Shown in pieces: positions 1 to 9,591 of a stretch of DNA of 64,000 nt (position 1 is its first letter; each line of letters begins with the position of its first letter). Origin of the DNA: Areca catechu (taxonomy: Eukaryota > Streptophyta > Magnoliopsida > Arecales > Arecaceae); contig CM038052.1 in the NCBI GenBank assembly GCA_021397845.1, positions 44,414,949 to 44,478,948 on the forward strand. Direction: 5' to 3'. Below the pieces are notes generated by a model. The model did not search any database, was not told the DNA's origin, and worked only from the letters and a program-made list of their open reading frames with translations. A program made the position numbers and the translations under genes.

Positions 1-1946
1 ATAAGTGGCTCAGTTCGGCGCAGGGTCGGAGACCTCAGCCTGGGTCGCGCGCTCTGCATCCTCGCCTTCGGCGGCTGCCGGCTCAGGTGGCTGCTCCGGA
101 GCCACGGCCTCGTCGGTCGCCGGGGCCGCAGGCGTGGCGTCGGCCGCACCGGAGGTACTGCTCTCGGGTCCCTGCCTCCTACCTCCGAGCACCACCCCAC
201 TGAGGTCGATCTCGGGGTAGAAGGCCCCCACCTTCTCCCTGCACATCCGGAACCCCTACAGGAAGGAGTCCACGGCGGCCTCCCGGACCTCCGAGGTGTA
301 CTCGTCGGAAGCCCGGAACTTCAGGACGGCTTCCTGTGCCTCCCGCTTCGCGGCTTCCAAGAGCCCGTTGACGTACGCGCTCCGCTCCTTCACCGCGTTC
401 GCATCCCACCTGGCCTCCTCCAGCTGGCGCTCCAGCCACTGAGAATGGGCCTGAAGGCGAGCCCTCTCAGCTGCGTCCTCCTTCGCGCGACGCTGGTGGG
501 AGATCCTCTCCTCCGACAGAGAAGACTCCAGGTCCTTGTTCCGCCCCTCCGCATGCGCCAGGTCCGCTTGGAGGGTCTAGTTGTTTGCTCGCAGCTCGAT
601 CCCCTTCTCCATGAGGTCCTTGATGTCGACCGTGAGCTTGCCGAGTTTCTTTTCCTTCTCGGCATTCCTCTTCGCATTCCCTACGAGGAAGTTCCTCAGT
701 AGGAGCACGTCGTTCCCAATCTGCACAGTGAAGCAACCGGGTTAGAAGAAAGACCACCCGAGGTCATGGAGGACAGAAGAAACTGAGTTCGAGATTACCG
801 TGAAGAGCTGCGGGAGGATCCCGAGCAGAGCGTCGGTGTAGTCCCGGCCACCTCGAGATCGGCGGTCCCGGGCTGTGGAGGCGTACTCCATCACTTTCTC
901 CGCGAGCCCTTTGTCACGGATTACTGAACACCGGTGGGTGATCACCGGTGGCGGAGCCGTCAGGTCAGCTCCGGCGGTGACTGTCCCTCCAGCAGGAATC
1001 GCCATCGACGGGGCGGCAGAGGACGCAGGCTGCACCGTCGGAGCCGCGGCGGTAATAGGGCCGGCGCTGGACGGAGCTGCAGGTGGTGGAGCCCCCTCGA
1101 CGGCAGCACCGCTGGGTCTGACGGCTGGAGAATCGATGGCCCCGCCCCGAGGCAGCCTGGGCGGGGGAGCAGCGGCCACCGGGCTAGGTACGGTCGCCGG
1201 CGCGGCCTCCTGGCTCACCTCGGTGTGAGCCCTCTTCACCGCGGGCTCATCCACTTCGACGGCGTCCCTCTGGGCCACGCCCTCCAGGAGGCTCTCCAGC
1301 GAGAACTTCATGCCTGCAACGCAAAAGAGAAGAAGGTCAGCCAGCTCGGTTATAAAGGAGAAAGAACATAGAAGTCAAGGGAGGACTGAATCTCACCCGG
1401 CTCGTGGATGGGACTGATCCTGGCCTCAAACAGAATCTGCTCCGAGAGCAGAACCTCGAGCGCCGGGACCACGTCTCTCAGGAGCAGGGAGTAGGCCTCT
1501 TGGTCCGTCGACTCGACCTGGGAGTTCCGGTTCGGAGACCGGTCCGGTTCGCTCCAGGCCCAGTCAACGTCCTCGACCGAGGCAAAGAAGAACCGGTTCT
1601 TCCAACCCTTGATAGAAGAAGGGAGGTCGAACCGGAGATACCTGGGCCGGGGCGAGATGTACCACTAGCCATCGTCAGTGGAGTACCTCTTCAGGATAAA
1701 CAGAGCCCTGAAGAGAGAGAAATGGGCAACAAACCCGTGGAAATCGTAAAAAACAATGAAAGAAAAGATGACCCGGATGGCATTGGGAGCCAACTGGGCC
1801 AGAACGAGACAGAAATGGCTAAGGAAAGAAAGGAAGAAGGGGTGCAGAGAAAATCGAAGACCCCCGAGGAGGAAGTCTTCATAGAAGGCTATGCGGCCGG
1901 GGCCACTCATGGTGACGGGATCCCCGGGCCGCGGAACAAACAGACG

Positions 1947-3286
1947 TGTTGTGGACACCAGAAGCCGAAAGAAACTTCACTCCAACAAGGTTAGCCTTAT
2001 CCCAATTTGGATCGAAGATAATTAGGTTACCTTGTATCCTTTAGTTCAAAAATATTTTATTTTCAAGAGTCATTTCCTTTTCAAGAGTCCTGTAATTAAT
2101 TTTGAGTTTCAAATCAAGAGTGTTTATTGAGTCCTGTAATTACTTTTAAAATTTCATTTCTTGTAAGTCCATTTCAAGTTTTAAAGTCTAGGTCAATTAA
2201 GTCAGTTCAGTTGAGTTAAGTATAATTCAGTTGAGTTAAGTCTAATCAAGTCTTAAAGCCATGAAAGCCAGCAACAAGACTTAAATTCTAGACCCCAGAA
2301 TTTGACCACATGAAGAAGAGAAGACACATCAACCAAGCAAGAGAAAATGACCATCAACTAGGACCACTGGGCGCCACATGTCATTCTTATCCAAGTAGAA
2401 GACCACCTCACCATGCCACGTCATCAGGTGCCACTTCACCAGCCACCTCATCACCCTTTGGGCGCCAACAAGGGAGATTCAAATTCAAGGAGGTTGGCCA
2501 CATCCCTCCAAGTCCTCCACCAAATCCTCCAACCCCCCCCCCACATCCCTCCAAACTCTCCACCAAATCCTCCAACCCCCCTTGTAATCCTCCTCGATTT
2601 GGGGAGTTTTTAAATTTCAAAAGCTAGCTTTGCGAGGCTATTAAAAGCCTTGGACACCCATTGTAAAAGAGAGGGATTTTGGGAATGAATGAAAATTGAA
2701 GTTGAAATTTTGGAAGTAGAAGTTGTCTTGTATTTTTTTCTTATGTGAAAGTTTTCCATCCTCTTCCTCCACGCCAAAGCCATTCTTTTTCCCTAGCAAA
2801 GCATCTTCCAAGCTCAAGTGAAGGCATTGGAGTCGGCCAGATCTTCTCAAAATTCTGTTCTTAGTTCATAAACTCTTCCATCCCTTCTATATGTTCCTAT
2901 CCTTCTTCCTTAACTTTGATCTTCATTGCAGGGTCCTTCGAAGTCTTTGAGTTGTGGGCTGGGTTCACCTTAACAAAGAACAAACAAGCTGAAGCCCCAA
3001 GTCCAGGGTTCTGATCTCTGTTATCCAGATTCTTCAGTTCTAAGCATTGGTAGTTTCAAGGTATGAATCAAAAGAAGGTTGGAAAGCTCATCAAGGTAAG
3101 TCCAAAATCATTAGCCCCTATTGTCTAGATCTTCTTCCTTCTTAGTTTAGGATTGTGTCTAATCAAGTAAAAGTCCAATTTCTTATAATCCTTAAGTCAT
3201 ATTATGATGAGTACAATGCTAGTGTAATTAGGTTTCATTGCTCTACAAACCATATTCAAAACATTAATCATATGCTTGCCGCATCA
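1947..3286 (+). repeat. 5' LTR of S
   Basis: Runs from TGTTGTGGACACC to GCCGCATCA, next to the primer-binding site. It contains short direct repeats (variants of agttgagttaagtctaa near 2200-2250), a C-rich stretch near 2510-2590 whose C-run length differs between the two LTRs, and a ctattaaaag TATA-like box near 2637. The ORFs predicted at 2310-2627 also occur in the 3' LTR and have no recognisable product. Confidence 0.93.
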
Positions 3287-3289
3287 TCT

Positions 3290-3301
3290 TGGTATCAGAG
3301 C
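3290..3301 (+). promoter_or_regulatory. Primer-binding site of S
   Basis: TGGTATCAGAGC begins 3 nt after the LTR end. It is complementary to the 3' end of plant initiator tRNA-Met, which primes minus-strand DNA synthesis. Confidence 0.95.
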
Positions 3302-4316
3302 ATGGTTGCATTAGGGTAGAATAGTTTTCTTTAAATCCAAGCAAGATCTAAAATTCACGCCTCCTGAGTGGGTGTACTCCAGTACACTATCACGACCCAT
3401 GGGAATAATGAGCCCCTGGCCGGACGTGAGTTTTTAGATTGAAGTTTTGGGTAAGCCATTGCACTTGTTTGATTAGGTTCTGTTTTCTGAAAATTTGCAT
3501 CTATTTACTGTAATCCGTCTGCAGCTCCAAAGGCAAGTCACTGATTTTTTATTGAAATATTTTTTTTCTTGTTCCTTTTTAAGTCAGTTATCACCATATT
3601 AAATTACATCATCAGAAAAAAATTATAAAAAAAAAAAAATTTCTGCAGTTCGACACTGTCATTAGGGTTATGTTCTGTCCTTTTTATTTATCTTCATTTG
3701 TAGGATCTGCTTAGATTAGTATAGATTTTAGTTTTAAAATTCCTTTCATCTACATTGAAACATATAAGTTAGGAATCCTTTGTGAATTTTTCAGAATTTT
3801 TGGACATTTTTTTCATCACGTTTTCCACACCACTTTCAAATTGCAACACACTTCTGCAGCACCTTTGCATTTCATTCATCTCATGAGAAATCAAATTAAG
3901 GGCATCAATTTGACATAGGGTCAGGGTTTCATCACCTGTCCCTAGCCCAAAAATCACCAACCAGCATATCGATCCCAGCCCGTTAATTAAAATTGAGTAG
4001 AACGTTAATTGCCCTAGTGGGTTAGGGACACCAACAAGTTGGGTTCAGGTTAGGGTCAAGTTAACTGTGTCAGCTAATTGATGTGTGCTTACTGGCTTGG
4101 TGTCTAGGATTGGTGCATCAGGGCTTGTGATTTGGTCCGCCTACCTGGCCAATCTCGGATTGGTGTCTAAGGTTGGCAATCAGGGACCTTCACTCCCCAC
4201 CACCTACCTGGCTAAGTCCCATAAGTACTACTAGCTAGTTGGTTTACTTAATTAGACCTCTAATTTGTGCTCTAGGTCTAGGAAACCTTAGCTCGAGCTT
4301 GAGTCCATTTGCATGC
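3302..4316 (+). other. Leader of S between primer-binding site and gag-like ORF
   Basis: About 1 kb of AT-rich untranslated sequence with poly(A)/poly(T) runs (3548-3562, 3618-3641). Phrases such as 'tggtgtctagg' and 'cctacctggc' recur in the equivalent leader of F (about 25190-25310), which supports common ancestry. No ORF of note; the minus-strand ORF at 3769-3960 has no recognisable features. Confidence 0.7.
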
Positions 4317-5204
4317 ATGACAACTAGAGCAGGGACACCATATTCACCAAACCAAGCCCAGTCCAGTGTAGCCATGGACCCGAATCTTGAAACCATGCTG
4401 AAAGGCCTAAATGATCTAATGGCCCAATTGAACCAAATGCTGGCTAAACAATTTTCCTTAGACCAACCAACTCCTACTTTCCCATTAGCTCATATGAATG
4501 ATAGGAGTAAGAACCCTGAAGTACAAGTTGAGTTCATGAATACTCAAGACTTAGGGTATCCTCAAACTGAAGGGCTAGGGAAGGAAGAAGGCAAGTCTGA
4601 ACCTAGTAAATATGTGTATGAGACTAACATAAGTTTAATAGATGAATATGAAGGGGAAGACTGTGAAGAGAACAACTTTAATACCTTACCTGAGGAAACC
4701 TTTGGTAAAGAAAAGATTATTGAGCCTAGTCCTGAAACATCAGAACAACCAAAATTTAGTGAGGACTTGGTTCCCGTAAGACAATGCCCTCAGGAAGAAC
4801 CCAATACTTTAGCTTCGACACAAGAACTCCTTCAGGTACCTGAGAAGAACCCAATCATTATTTTAGAAGACTTTCCTGATGACCTTCAACTACCTAGAAG
4901 CATCCTGCCTGTAGATCAATATTCAAATCTTAAGGTCATCATGAGTAACCAAGGTCTGTTTCAAGATTCTCCTAAATTATCCCAAGTCTCGGATTCCTAT
5001 TTCCTGCCTTTCCTTAAGTCTTATCCTAATTTTAGAGCCATTAAGTTTCATTTTGATGAGATTACTAGGTTGCATGAGCCTTTAAAGCCTATTTCTTTTG
5101 CTACCTACTTTTGGAAAACCTTATGGCATTTGCTAGGAACCCATGGTAAATTCTCATGTGCATACCAGACCAGGGTCAAACCTAGAAAGTCATTAATCTG
5201 TTAG
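4317..5204 (+). CDS. Gag-like ORF of S (RT-less family ORF)
   Basis: 296 codons from ATG 4317. I prefer this start because a matching MSTRSG start stands at the same place in F; the open frame itself extends to 4239. The N-terminus is MTTRAGTPYSPN, then a Leu/Gln/Asn-rich segment (MLKGLNDLMAQLNQML) that could form a short helix. A long acidic, Pro-rich middle follows, with YVYETNISLIDEYEGED. The C-terminus, with YFW-x-TLWHLLG and QTRVKPR, is shared with broken copies in E and F. I see no zinc knuckle and no clear capsid domain, so a gag role is inferred from position. It is uninterrupted, unlike its relatives. Confidence 0.65.
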   Translation: MTTRAGTPYSPNQAQSSVAMDPNLETMLKGLNDLMAQLNQMLAKQFSLDQPTPTFPLAHMNDRSKNPEVQVEFMNTQDLGYPQTEGLGKEEGKSEPSKYVYETNISLIDEYEGEDCEENNFNTLPEETFGKEKIIEPSPETSEQPKFSEDLVPVRQCPQEEPNTLASTQELLQVPEKNPIIILEDFPDDLQLPRSILPVDQYSNLKVIMSNQGLFQDSPKLSQVSDSYFLPFLKSYPNFRAIKFHFDEITRLHEPLKPISFATYFWKTLWHLLGTHGKFSCAYQTRVKPRKSLIC

Positions 5205-5285
5205 GTTTAGGCCCTAGAGAGTCCAATAAAATTCCTCTCAATAAAGATGCCTAGTTCAGTCTGCATGTCGTAAGTGCTTGTGTAA
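5205..5285 (+). other. Inter-ORF segment of S
   Basis: 81 bp between the stop of the gag-like ORF and the open frame of the integrase C-terminus. It contains 'ttaggtttaggcc' and 'gagtccaataaaa', which also follow the equivalent ORFs of E and F, so similarity between the three copies runs beyond the stop codon. A complete chromovirus would hold several kilobases of gag-pol here. Confidence 0.6.
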
Positions 5286-6002
5286 GTTTCTGAGTCTGCT
5301 GAGTCTTTTGCACAGCATGTCACAAATCTGCATAAAGAAATCGGTAATAAGATCAACCTGAGCAATGAAACTTATAAACACTTAGCTGACTCACATAAGA
5401 GGGCTAAAGAATTCTGTGAAGGGGATTATGCGATGATTAGGCTCAACCCTGAACGGTTTCCCCCTGGAACCATAAAGAAGCTGCATGCCCGCGGAGCGGG
5501 ACCTTTTAAGATCTTAAAGAAAATAGGGCCTAATGCATATGTTTTGGAACTTCCACCTGATATGGGTATTAGTACAACCTTCAATGTTTCAGACCTAGTA
5601 GAATACAAAGAACCACTACTAATACCTAGTGAGCCTTTTGAGCCAGAAACTTTCATTGAGAGTGAACATATTTTCGAGTGTCCACCACCAACCTTACCTG
5701 AGCAGAGAAAGAGGATTGAGAGAATCCTGGATGACAAGATCATTACTACCAGGAATAAGGACTATCAGCGATACCTGGTTCAATGGCAAGGTCGACCTGA
5801 GTCCGACAACTCTTGGATTACTCGAGAGGACCTGCAAAGACTTAACCCAGACTTGTTCGAGTATTACCAGGGCAAAACTGAACCATACTCGACTAGGTCG
5901 AGTTCTGCCCACCCCAGGAGAATTGGTGTGGACACCAGAAGCCGAAAGAAACTTCACTCCAACAAGGTTAGCCTTATCCCAATTTGGATCGAAGATAATT
6001 AG
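5286..6002 (+). CDS. Integrase C-terminus with chromodomain (S), remnant of pol
   Basis: 239 open codons after a TAA at 5283, running 79 bp into the 3' LTR. The first residues (SAESFAQHV, then LHKEI) and the segment GDYAMIRLNPERFPPGT-x-KKLHARGAGPFKILKKIGPNAYVL are typical of the integrase C-terminal region of Del/Tekay-type chromoviruses. A chromodomain follows (ERIERILDD, then YLVQWQGRPESDNSW, then REDLQ). In such elements this part steers integration to heterochromatin. No DDE core is present and the first in-frame ATG is internal (5433), so translation may depend on readthrough, or this may only be a structural remnant. Confidence 0.75.
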   Translation, partial: VSESAESFAQHVTNLHKEIGNKINLSNETYKHLADSHKRAKEFCEGDYAMIRLNPERFPPGTIKKLHARGAGPFKILKKIGPNAYVLELPPDMGISTTFNVSDLVEYKEPLLIPSEPFEPETFIESEHIFECPPPTLPEQRKRIERILDDKIITTRNKDYQRYLVQWQGRPESDNSWITREDLQRLNPDLFEYYQGKTEPYSTRSSSAHPRRIGVDTRSRKKLHSNKVSLIPIWIEDN

Positions 6003-7259
6003 GTTACCTTGTATCCTTTAGTTCAAAAATATTTTATTTTCAAGAGTCATTTCCTTTTCAAGAGTCCTGTAATTAATTTTGAGTTTCAAATCAAGAGTGT
6101 TTATTGAGTCCTGTAATTACTTTTAAAATTTCATTTCTTGTAAGTCCATTTCAAGTTTTAAAGTCTAGGTCAGTCAAGTCAGTTCAATTGAGTTAAGTCT
6201 AATTCAGTTGAGTTAAGTCTAATCAAGTCTTAAAGCATGAAAGCCAGCAACAAGACTCAAATTCTAGACCCCAGAATTTGACCACATGAAGAAGAGAAGA
6301 CACATCAACCAAGCAAGAGAAAAGGACCATCAACTAGGACCACTGGGCGCCACATGTCATTCTTATCCAAGTAGAAGACCACCTCACCATGCCACGTCAT
6401 CAGGTGCCACTTCACCAGCCACCTCATCACCCTTTGGGCGCCAACAAGGGAGATTCAAATTCAAGGAGGTTGGCCACATCCCTCCAAGTCCTCCACCAAA
6501 TCCTCCAACCCCCCCCCACATCCCTCCAAACTCTCCACCAAATCCTCCAACCCCCCTTGTAATCCTCCTCGATTTGGGGAGTTTTTAAATTTCAAAAGCT
6601 AGCTTTGTGAGGCTATTAAAAGCCTTGGACACCCATTGTAAAAGAGAGGGATTTTGGGAATGAATGAAAATTGAAGTTGAAATTTTGGAAGTAGAAGTTG
6701 TCTTGTATTTTTTTCTTATGTGAAAGTTTTCCATCCTCTTCCTCCACGCCAAAGCCATTCTTTTTCCCTAGCAAAGCATCTTCCAAGCTCAAGTGAAGGC
6801 ATTGGAGTCGGCCAGATCTTCTCAAAATTCTATTCTTAGTTCATAAACTCTTCCATCCCTTCTATATGTTCCTATCCTTCTTCCTTAACTTTGATCTTCA
6901 TTGCAGGGTCCTTCGAAGTCTTTGAGTTGTGGGCTGGGTTCACCTTAACAAAGAACAAACAAGCTGAAGCCCCAAGTCCAGGGTTCTGATCTCTGTTATC
7001 CAGATTCTTCAGTTCTGAGCATTGGTAGTTTCAAGGTATGAATCAAAAGAAGGTTGGAAAGCTCATCAAGGTAAGTCCACAATCATTAGCCCCTATTGTC
7101 TAGATCTTCTTCCTTCTTAGTTTAGGATTGTGTCTAATCAAGTAAAAGTAATTTCTTATAATCCTTAAGTCATATTATGATGAGTACAATGCTAGTGTAA
7201 TTAGGTTTCATTGCTCTACAAACCATATTCAAAACATTAATCATATGCTTGTCGCATCA
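5924..7259 (+). repeat. 3' LTR of S
   Basis: TGGTGTGGACACC...GTCGCATCA, preceded by the polypurine tract ccccaggagaat. It aligns end to end with 1947-3286. Differences visible by eye include gcgagg/gtgagg near 6606, ctgttc/ctattc near 6831, a 2-nt loss near 7150 and a shorter C-run near 6510. Confidence 0.93.
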
Positions 7260-7570
7260 AGACGGATTGATCCCGGGATGCCGTAGGCCTCCCGGAGCAA
7301 AGAAAGGTCGCCTTCGGTCATTGTGGAAGCATGACCGGAGGGACCGGCAGGAAGAAGAGGCGGAGCAGGAAGAGAGAGAAGCGGAAGAGCGGAAGCAATA
7401 GGAGGAGCCCGGATACCCCTGGGGATGCCGATGGTGACACCCCCAGGTTGCAGTCGCCTACGGATCTCCTCCGGGATCGTTTCCTCCTCTGAGGAGGAAG
7501 AAGACGGGGTCCTCGGCCGGGACGGACCGGCCTCATCCGGATTAGAGGAAACATAGCGACGGCGCACCAT

Positions 7571-8050
7571 GACAAAGAAGAAAGAAAAGAAGATTCAAAG
7601 AAGAAGGAGAGGGGACCTAAGGAGAAAATGGAGGCACTCACCGAAAATACACCGAGCGGATGTGGGGCAGTGGAAATTGGCCTGCAGCAAACCGCCCATG
7701 AAGCAAGGGAAAAGGCCTCATTCTGGAAAGCCCCCTCCTTTTCAAATTCAGTCGACAGCAGCCGTACACGTCATTCCGCCCCGAGCCACTGGATGATCAC
7801 CGCGTGGACGCACGCCCGACACCGATGCCTCGTTAGCAGGGTAACGGCCTCTGCTTCGAAGCGACACATTTATTATGGGCAAGTGGGCGACGCGTGGCGG
7901 CTTCCTATAGGACTTCGGGCGCACCAAGAAGCGGCGACGAGGATCGTGGTAATTATGATGCAAGATCTTCGCCTTCCCATGTCATATCCGCATTTAATCC
8001 CGACGTTCCATTCTACGACGCCCCAATGGAACGGCGGGCTGGGGGGCAAC
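7571..8050 (-). promoter_or_regulatory. Spacer upstream of the antisense gene; ends at the T polypurine tract
   Basis: 480 bp without a convincing ORF, lying between the antisense ATG (7570) and the 3' LTR of T. As the only upstream DNA before that LTR, it should hold the antisense gene's promoter and 5' UTR. A TAATAAAT-like box lies near 7867-7876 on the minus strand, about 300 bp upstream of the ATG. On the plus strand the last bases before the LTR are G-rich (ggctggggggcaac), which fits the polypurine tract of T. The promoter role is inferred from position. Confidence 0.4.
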
Positions 8051-9591
8051 TGTTACGGCCGTAATGATGACGTGGCCGGTCTCAGATTCCGTCAAGTATG
8101 ATCGAGCCATGTGGAGGTTTCTTCGGTCGAGTCAGCCTCGGCTTCCGTGCTACCGAGGTCGAGCTCGGCCCTTGCCCCCCTAGGCTACCTCACCAGGTGA
8201 TATCCCGGGACGTTACCGCCCTCACCGAAGTCGAGTTCGGTACAGGGCTCCTCCCGCCGCCTCGCCAGGTGTCCACCCAGGAGGGGTCCACCTCGGCCAA
8301 GGTCGGCTGCTCCTTCGCCCCTTCGCCAGGTGGCCCCCGGAGACGGGTCCACCTCGGCCGAAGCCGAGCGCCCTCCTGCCACCTCGCCAGGTGTCCACCC
8401 AGGAGGGGTCCACCTCGGCCGAGGTTGGCTGCTCCTTTGCTCCTTCGCCAGGTGGCCCCCGGAGACGGGTCCACCTCGGCCGAAGCCGGGCGCCCTCCTG
8501 CCACCTCGCCAGGTGTCCACCCAGGAGGGGTCCACCTCGGCCGAGGTCGGCTGCTCCTTCGCTCCTTCGCCAGGTGGCCCCCGGAGACGGGTCCACCTCG
8601 ACCGAAGCCGAGCACCCTCCTGCCACCTCGCCAGGTGTCCACCCAGGAGGGGTCCACCTCGACTGAGGTCGGCTGCTCCTTCGCTCCTTCGCCAGGTGGC
8701 CCCAGGAGACGGGTCCACCTCGGCCGAAGCCGAGCGCCCTCCTGCCACCTCGCCAGGTGTCCACCCAGGAGGGGTCCACCTCGGCCGAGGTCAGGCTGCC
8801 CGTACAGAGAAGATCCCAAAGAAAGAGGCGCAGGTTCCGAGGTTGGCCCTCGAGCCGTGCGCATCACAGATGGCGCCCTGTACAGATTACGGCGGTACGC
8901 GAAACACCACTTACGTCGGCCCGACAAGTCCTGCAGTCGAGAGGCACGGTTTTGACAAAACAGGGCCTGTAAACGGATAGCGCCGGCACTTAGGAAGGAG
9001 AGCGCCCTCACTGGGCCCGAGGTCTGACCGGCCGCCCTGCCGGTGCCACCCCCCTTCTTTTGTCTTTACCCTTTCCCCGCTGGGCTCGACGAACGAGGTC
9101 GGAAAGCCGCCTGGCCCTCGAAACCAAAAGGGGGAAGAGAAAAGGATGGAAAGGGGAGCCTCCCACGAGCAGAAGACAGGCGGACAGCGGGAGGAGATAA
9201 AAAGAAGGAAGTTGGAGGCGACCAGGTAAGCGGGGACGAGTAAGAAGCAGTGGCCAAAAGCCACGCTCCGAGAGTAAGATCCAGGGTCCCGAGAGGGGAT
9301 CGCTTGGTGTGAGCTCGGCAAGGAGGCCAAGGCCGGGTTTCTGGTCCCTACAGCACCTTTCTTGCTAGTAAATTCAAAAAAATCTAGGACTCCTTCAGGG
9401 GCCCGTCTTGGAGAATCTGTTCCTTCTCGCCGTCTACTAACTTGACCGTCGGAGCTCCCTCGCCGGGATCCCCGGCCAGGGTCTTCTGACCCTCTCTTGC
9501 AGGTTCGCTCCAGCCAGGAGGCTCCAGGAGCTAGGCGGTCTGGTAGGATCGACGGATTCATGGCACAGGCACGACGGCGAGATCGGCAACA
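8051..9591 (+). repeat. 3' LTR of element T
   Basis: 1541 bp, TGTTACGG...GCAACA, preceded by a G-rich polypurine tract and followed directly by copia pol of element A. It is very GC-rich and contains a 122-bp tandem array at 8269-8800 in its first half. A gataaaaag TATA-like box lies near 9194. The partner 5' LTR is outside the window, so boundaries rest on TG/CA termini, the polypurine tract and the junction with A. Confidence 0.7.
8269..8800 (+). repeat. 122-bp tandem repeat array inside the T LTR
   Basis: The phrase gtgtccacccaggagg recurs at 8269, 8391, 8513, 8635 and 8757, exactly 122 bp apart, giving four full units and a partial fifth. Each unit is a dimer of two related halves of about 61 bp: one with ccacccaggaggggtccacc, the other with cccggagacgggtccacc, and both followed by tcggccgaggtc or tcggccgaagcc. 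No length variation is seen between units. The long ORFs predicted over it on both strands are repeat artefacts. Confidence 0.9.

Larger units (their letters stand above)
1947..7259 (+). mobile_element. Element S: complete RT-less chromovirus derivative
   Basis: 5313 bp with two nearly identical LTRs (1340 and 1336 bp) and a perfect 5-bp TSD, agacg, at 1942-1946 and 7260-7264. The internal region is only 2637 bp. It holds a tRNA-iMet primer-binding site, a leader, a gag-like ORF, an integrase C-terminus with chromodomain, and the polypurine tract aggagaat before the 3' LTR. Protease, RT, RNase H and the integrase core are absent, so any movement needs enzymes in trans. Both ORFs are open. By eye the LTRs differ by scattered substitutions and small indels, so it is probably the youngest insertion here. 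Confidence 0.92.
10..7570 (-). pseudogene. Spliced antisense gene of element T (putative gypsy-type transposon domain plus coiled coil), interrupted by S
   Basis: Reads opposite to its host element T. Exon 1 runs from ATG 7570 down to 7260, jumps the S insertion (one agacg copy removed) and continues from 1941 to 1397. The join is exactly in frame. Inferred introns are 1396-1314 (GTGAGA...GCAG) and 798-721 (GTAATC...GCAG); both preserve the frame. Exon 2 is 1313-799 and exon 3 is 720-10, ending at TGA. The first half resembles the plant 'putative gypsy type transposon' family (PF04195-like: G-L-R-F-x-L-H-P-F, then Q-L-x-P-N-A, then W-Y-I-S-P-R, then KGWKNRFFF). Exon 2 is Pro/Ala-rich and exon 3 is a Glu/Lys/Arg-rich coiled coil. 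In-frame TAG stops at 1665-1667, 577-579 and 256-258 make it a pseudogene. No biochemical function is known to me. Confidence 0.75.
1..9591 (+). mobile_element. Element T: 3' part of a Tat-type Ty3/gypsy retrotransposon
   Basis: GC-rich element entering from the left edge of the window. What remains is the 3' internal region, holding a spliced antisense gene, a G-rich polypurine tract ending at 8050, and a 3' LTR from 8051 (TGTTACGG) to 9591 (GCAACA). S is inserted at 1947-7259. The right junction falls inside the pol gene of copia element A: A reading begins at 9592 in a conserved codon block. This shows that T jumped into A, with catcc at 9592-9596 as the expected right TSD; the left copy lies outside the window. 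The Tat assignment is inferred from the antisense extra gene and GC-rich LTR, because no pol of T is present here. Confidence 0.7.

Noticed and set aside
5..1994. Plus-strand ORFs over 1-2000
   Set aside because: They are GC-rich shadows of the minus-strand spliced gene, whose motifs and splice sites are recognisable; the plus readings have none.
2310..2850. ORFs in the S LTR (and their copies at 6286-6825)
   Set aside because: Duplicated in both LTRs, proline-rich low complexity, no family recognised; treated as LTR sequence.
3290..3301. tRNA-like sequences at the primer-binding sites
   Set aside because: Only 12 nt complementary to the tRNA 3' end; no cloverleaf, so not tRNA genes.
8098..9011. 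Long ORFs of about 185-285 codons on both strands
   Set aside because: They arise because a 122-bp tandem repeat lacks stops in several frames. No domain is recognisable and several frames are open at once.
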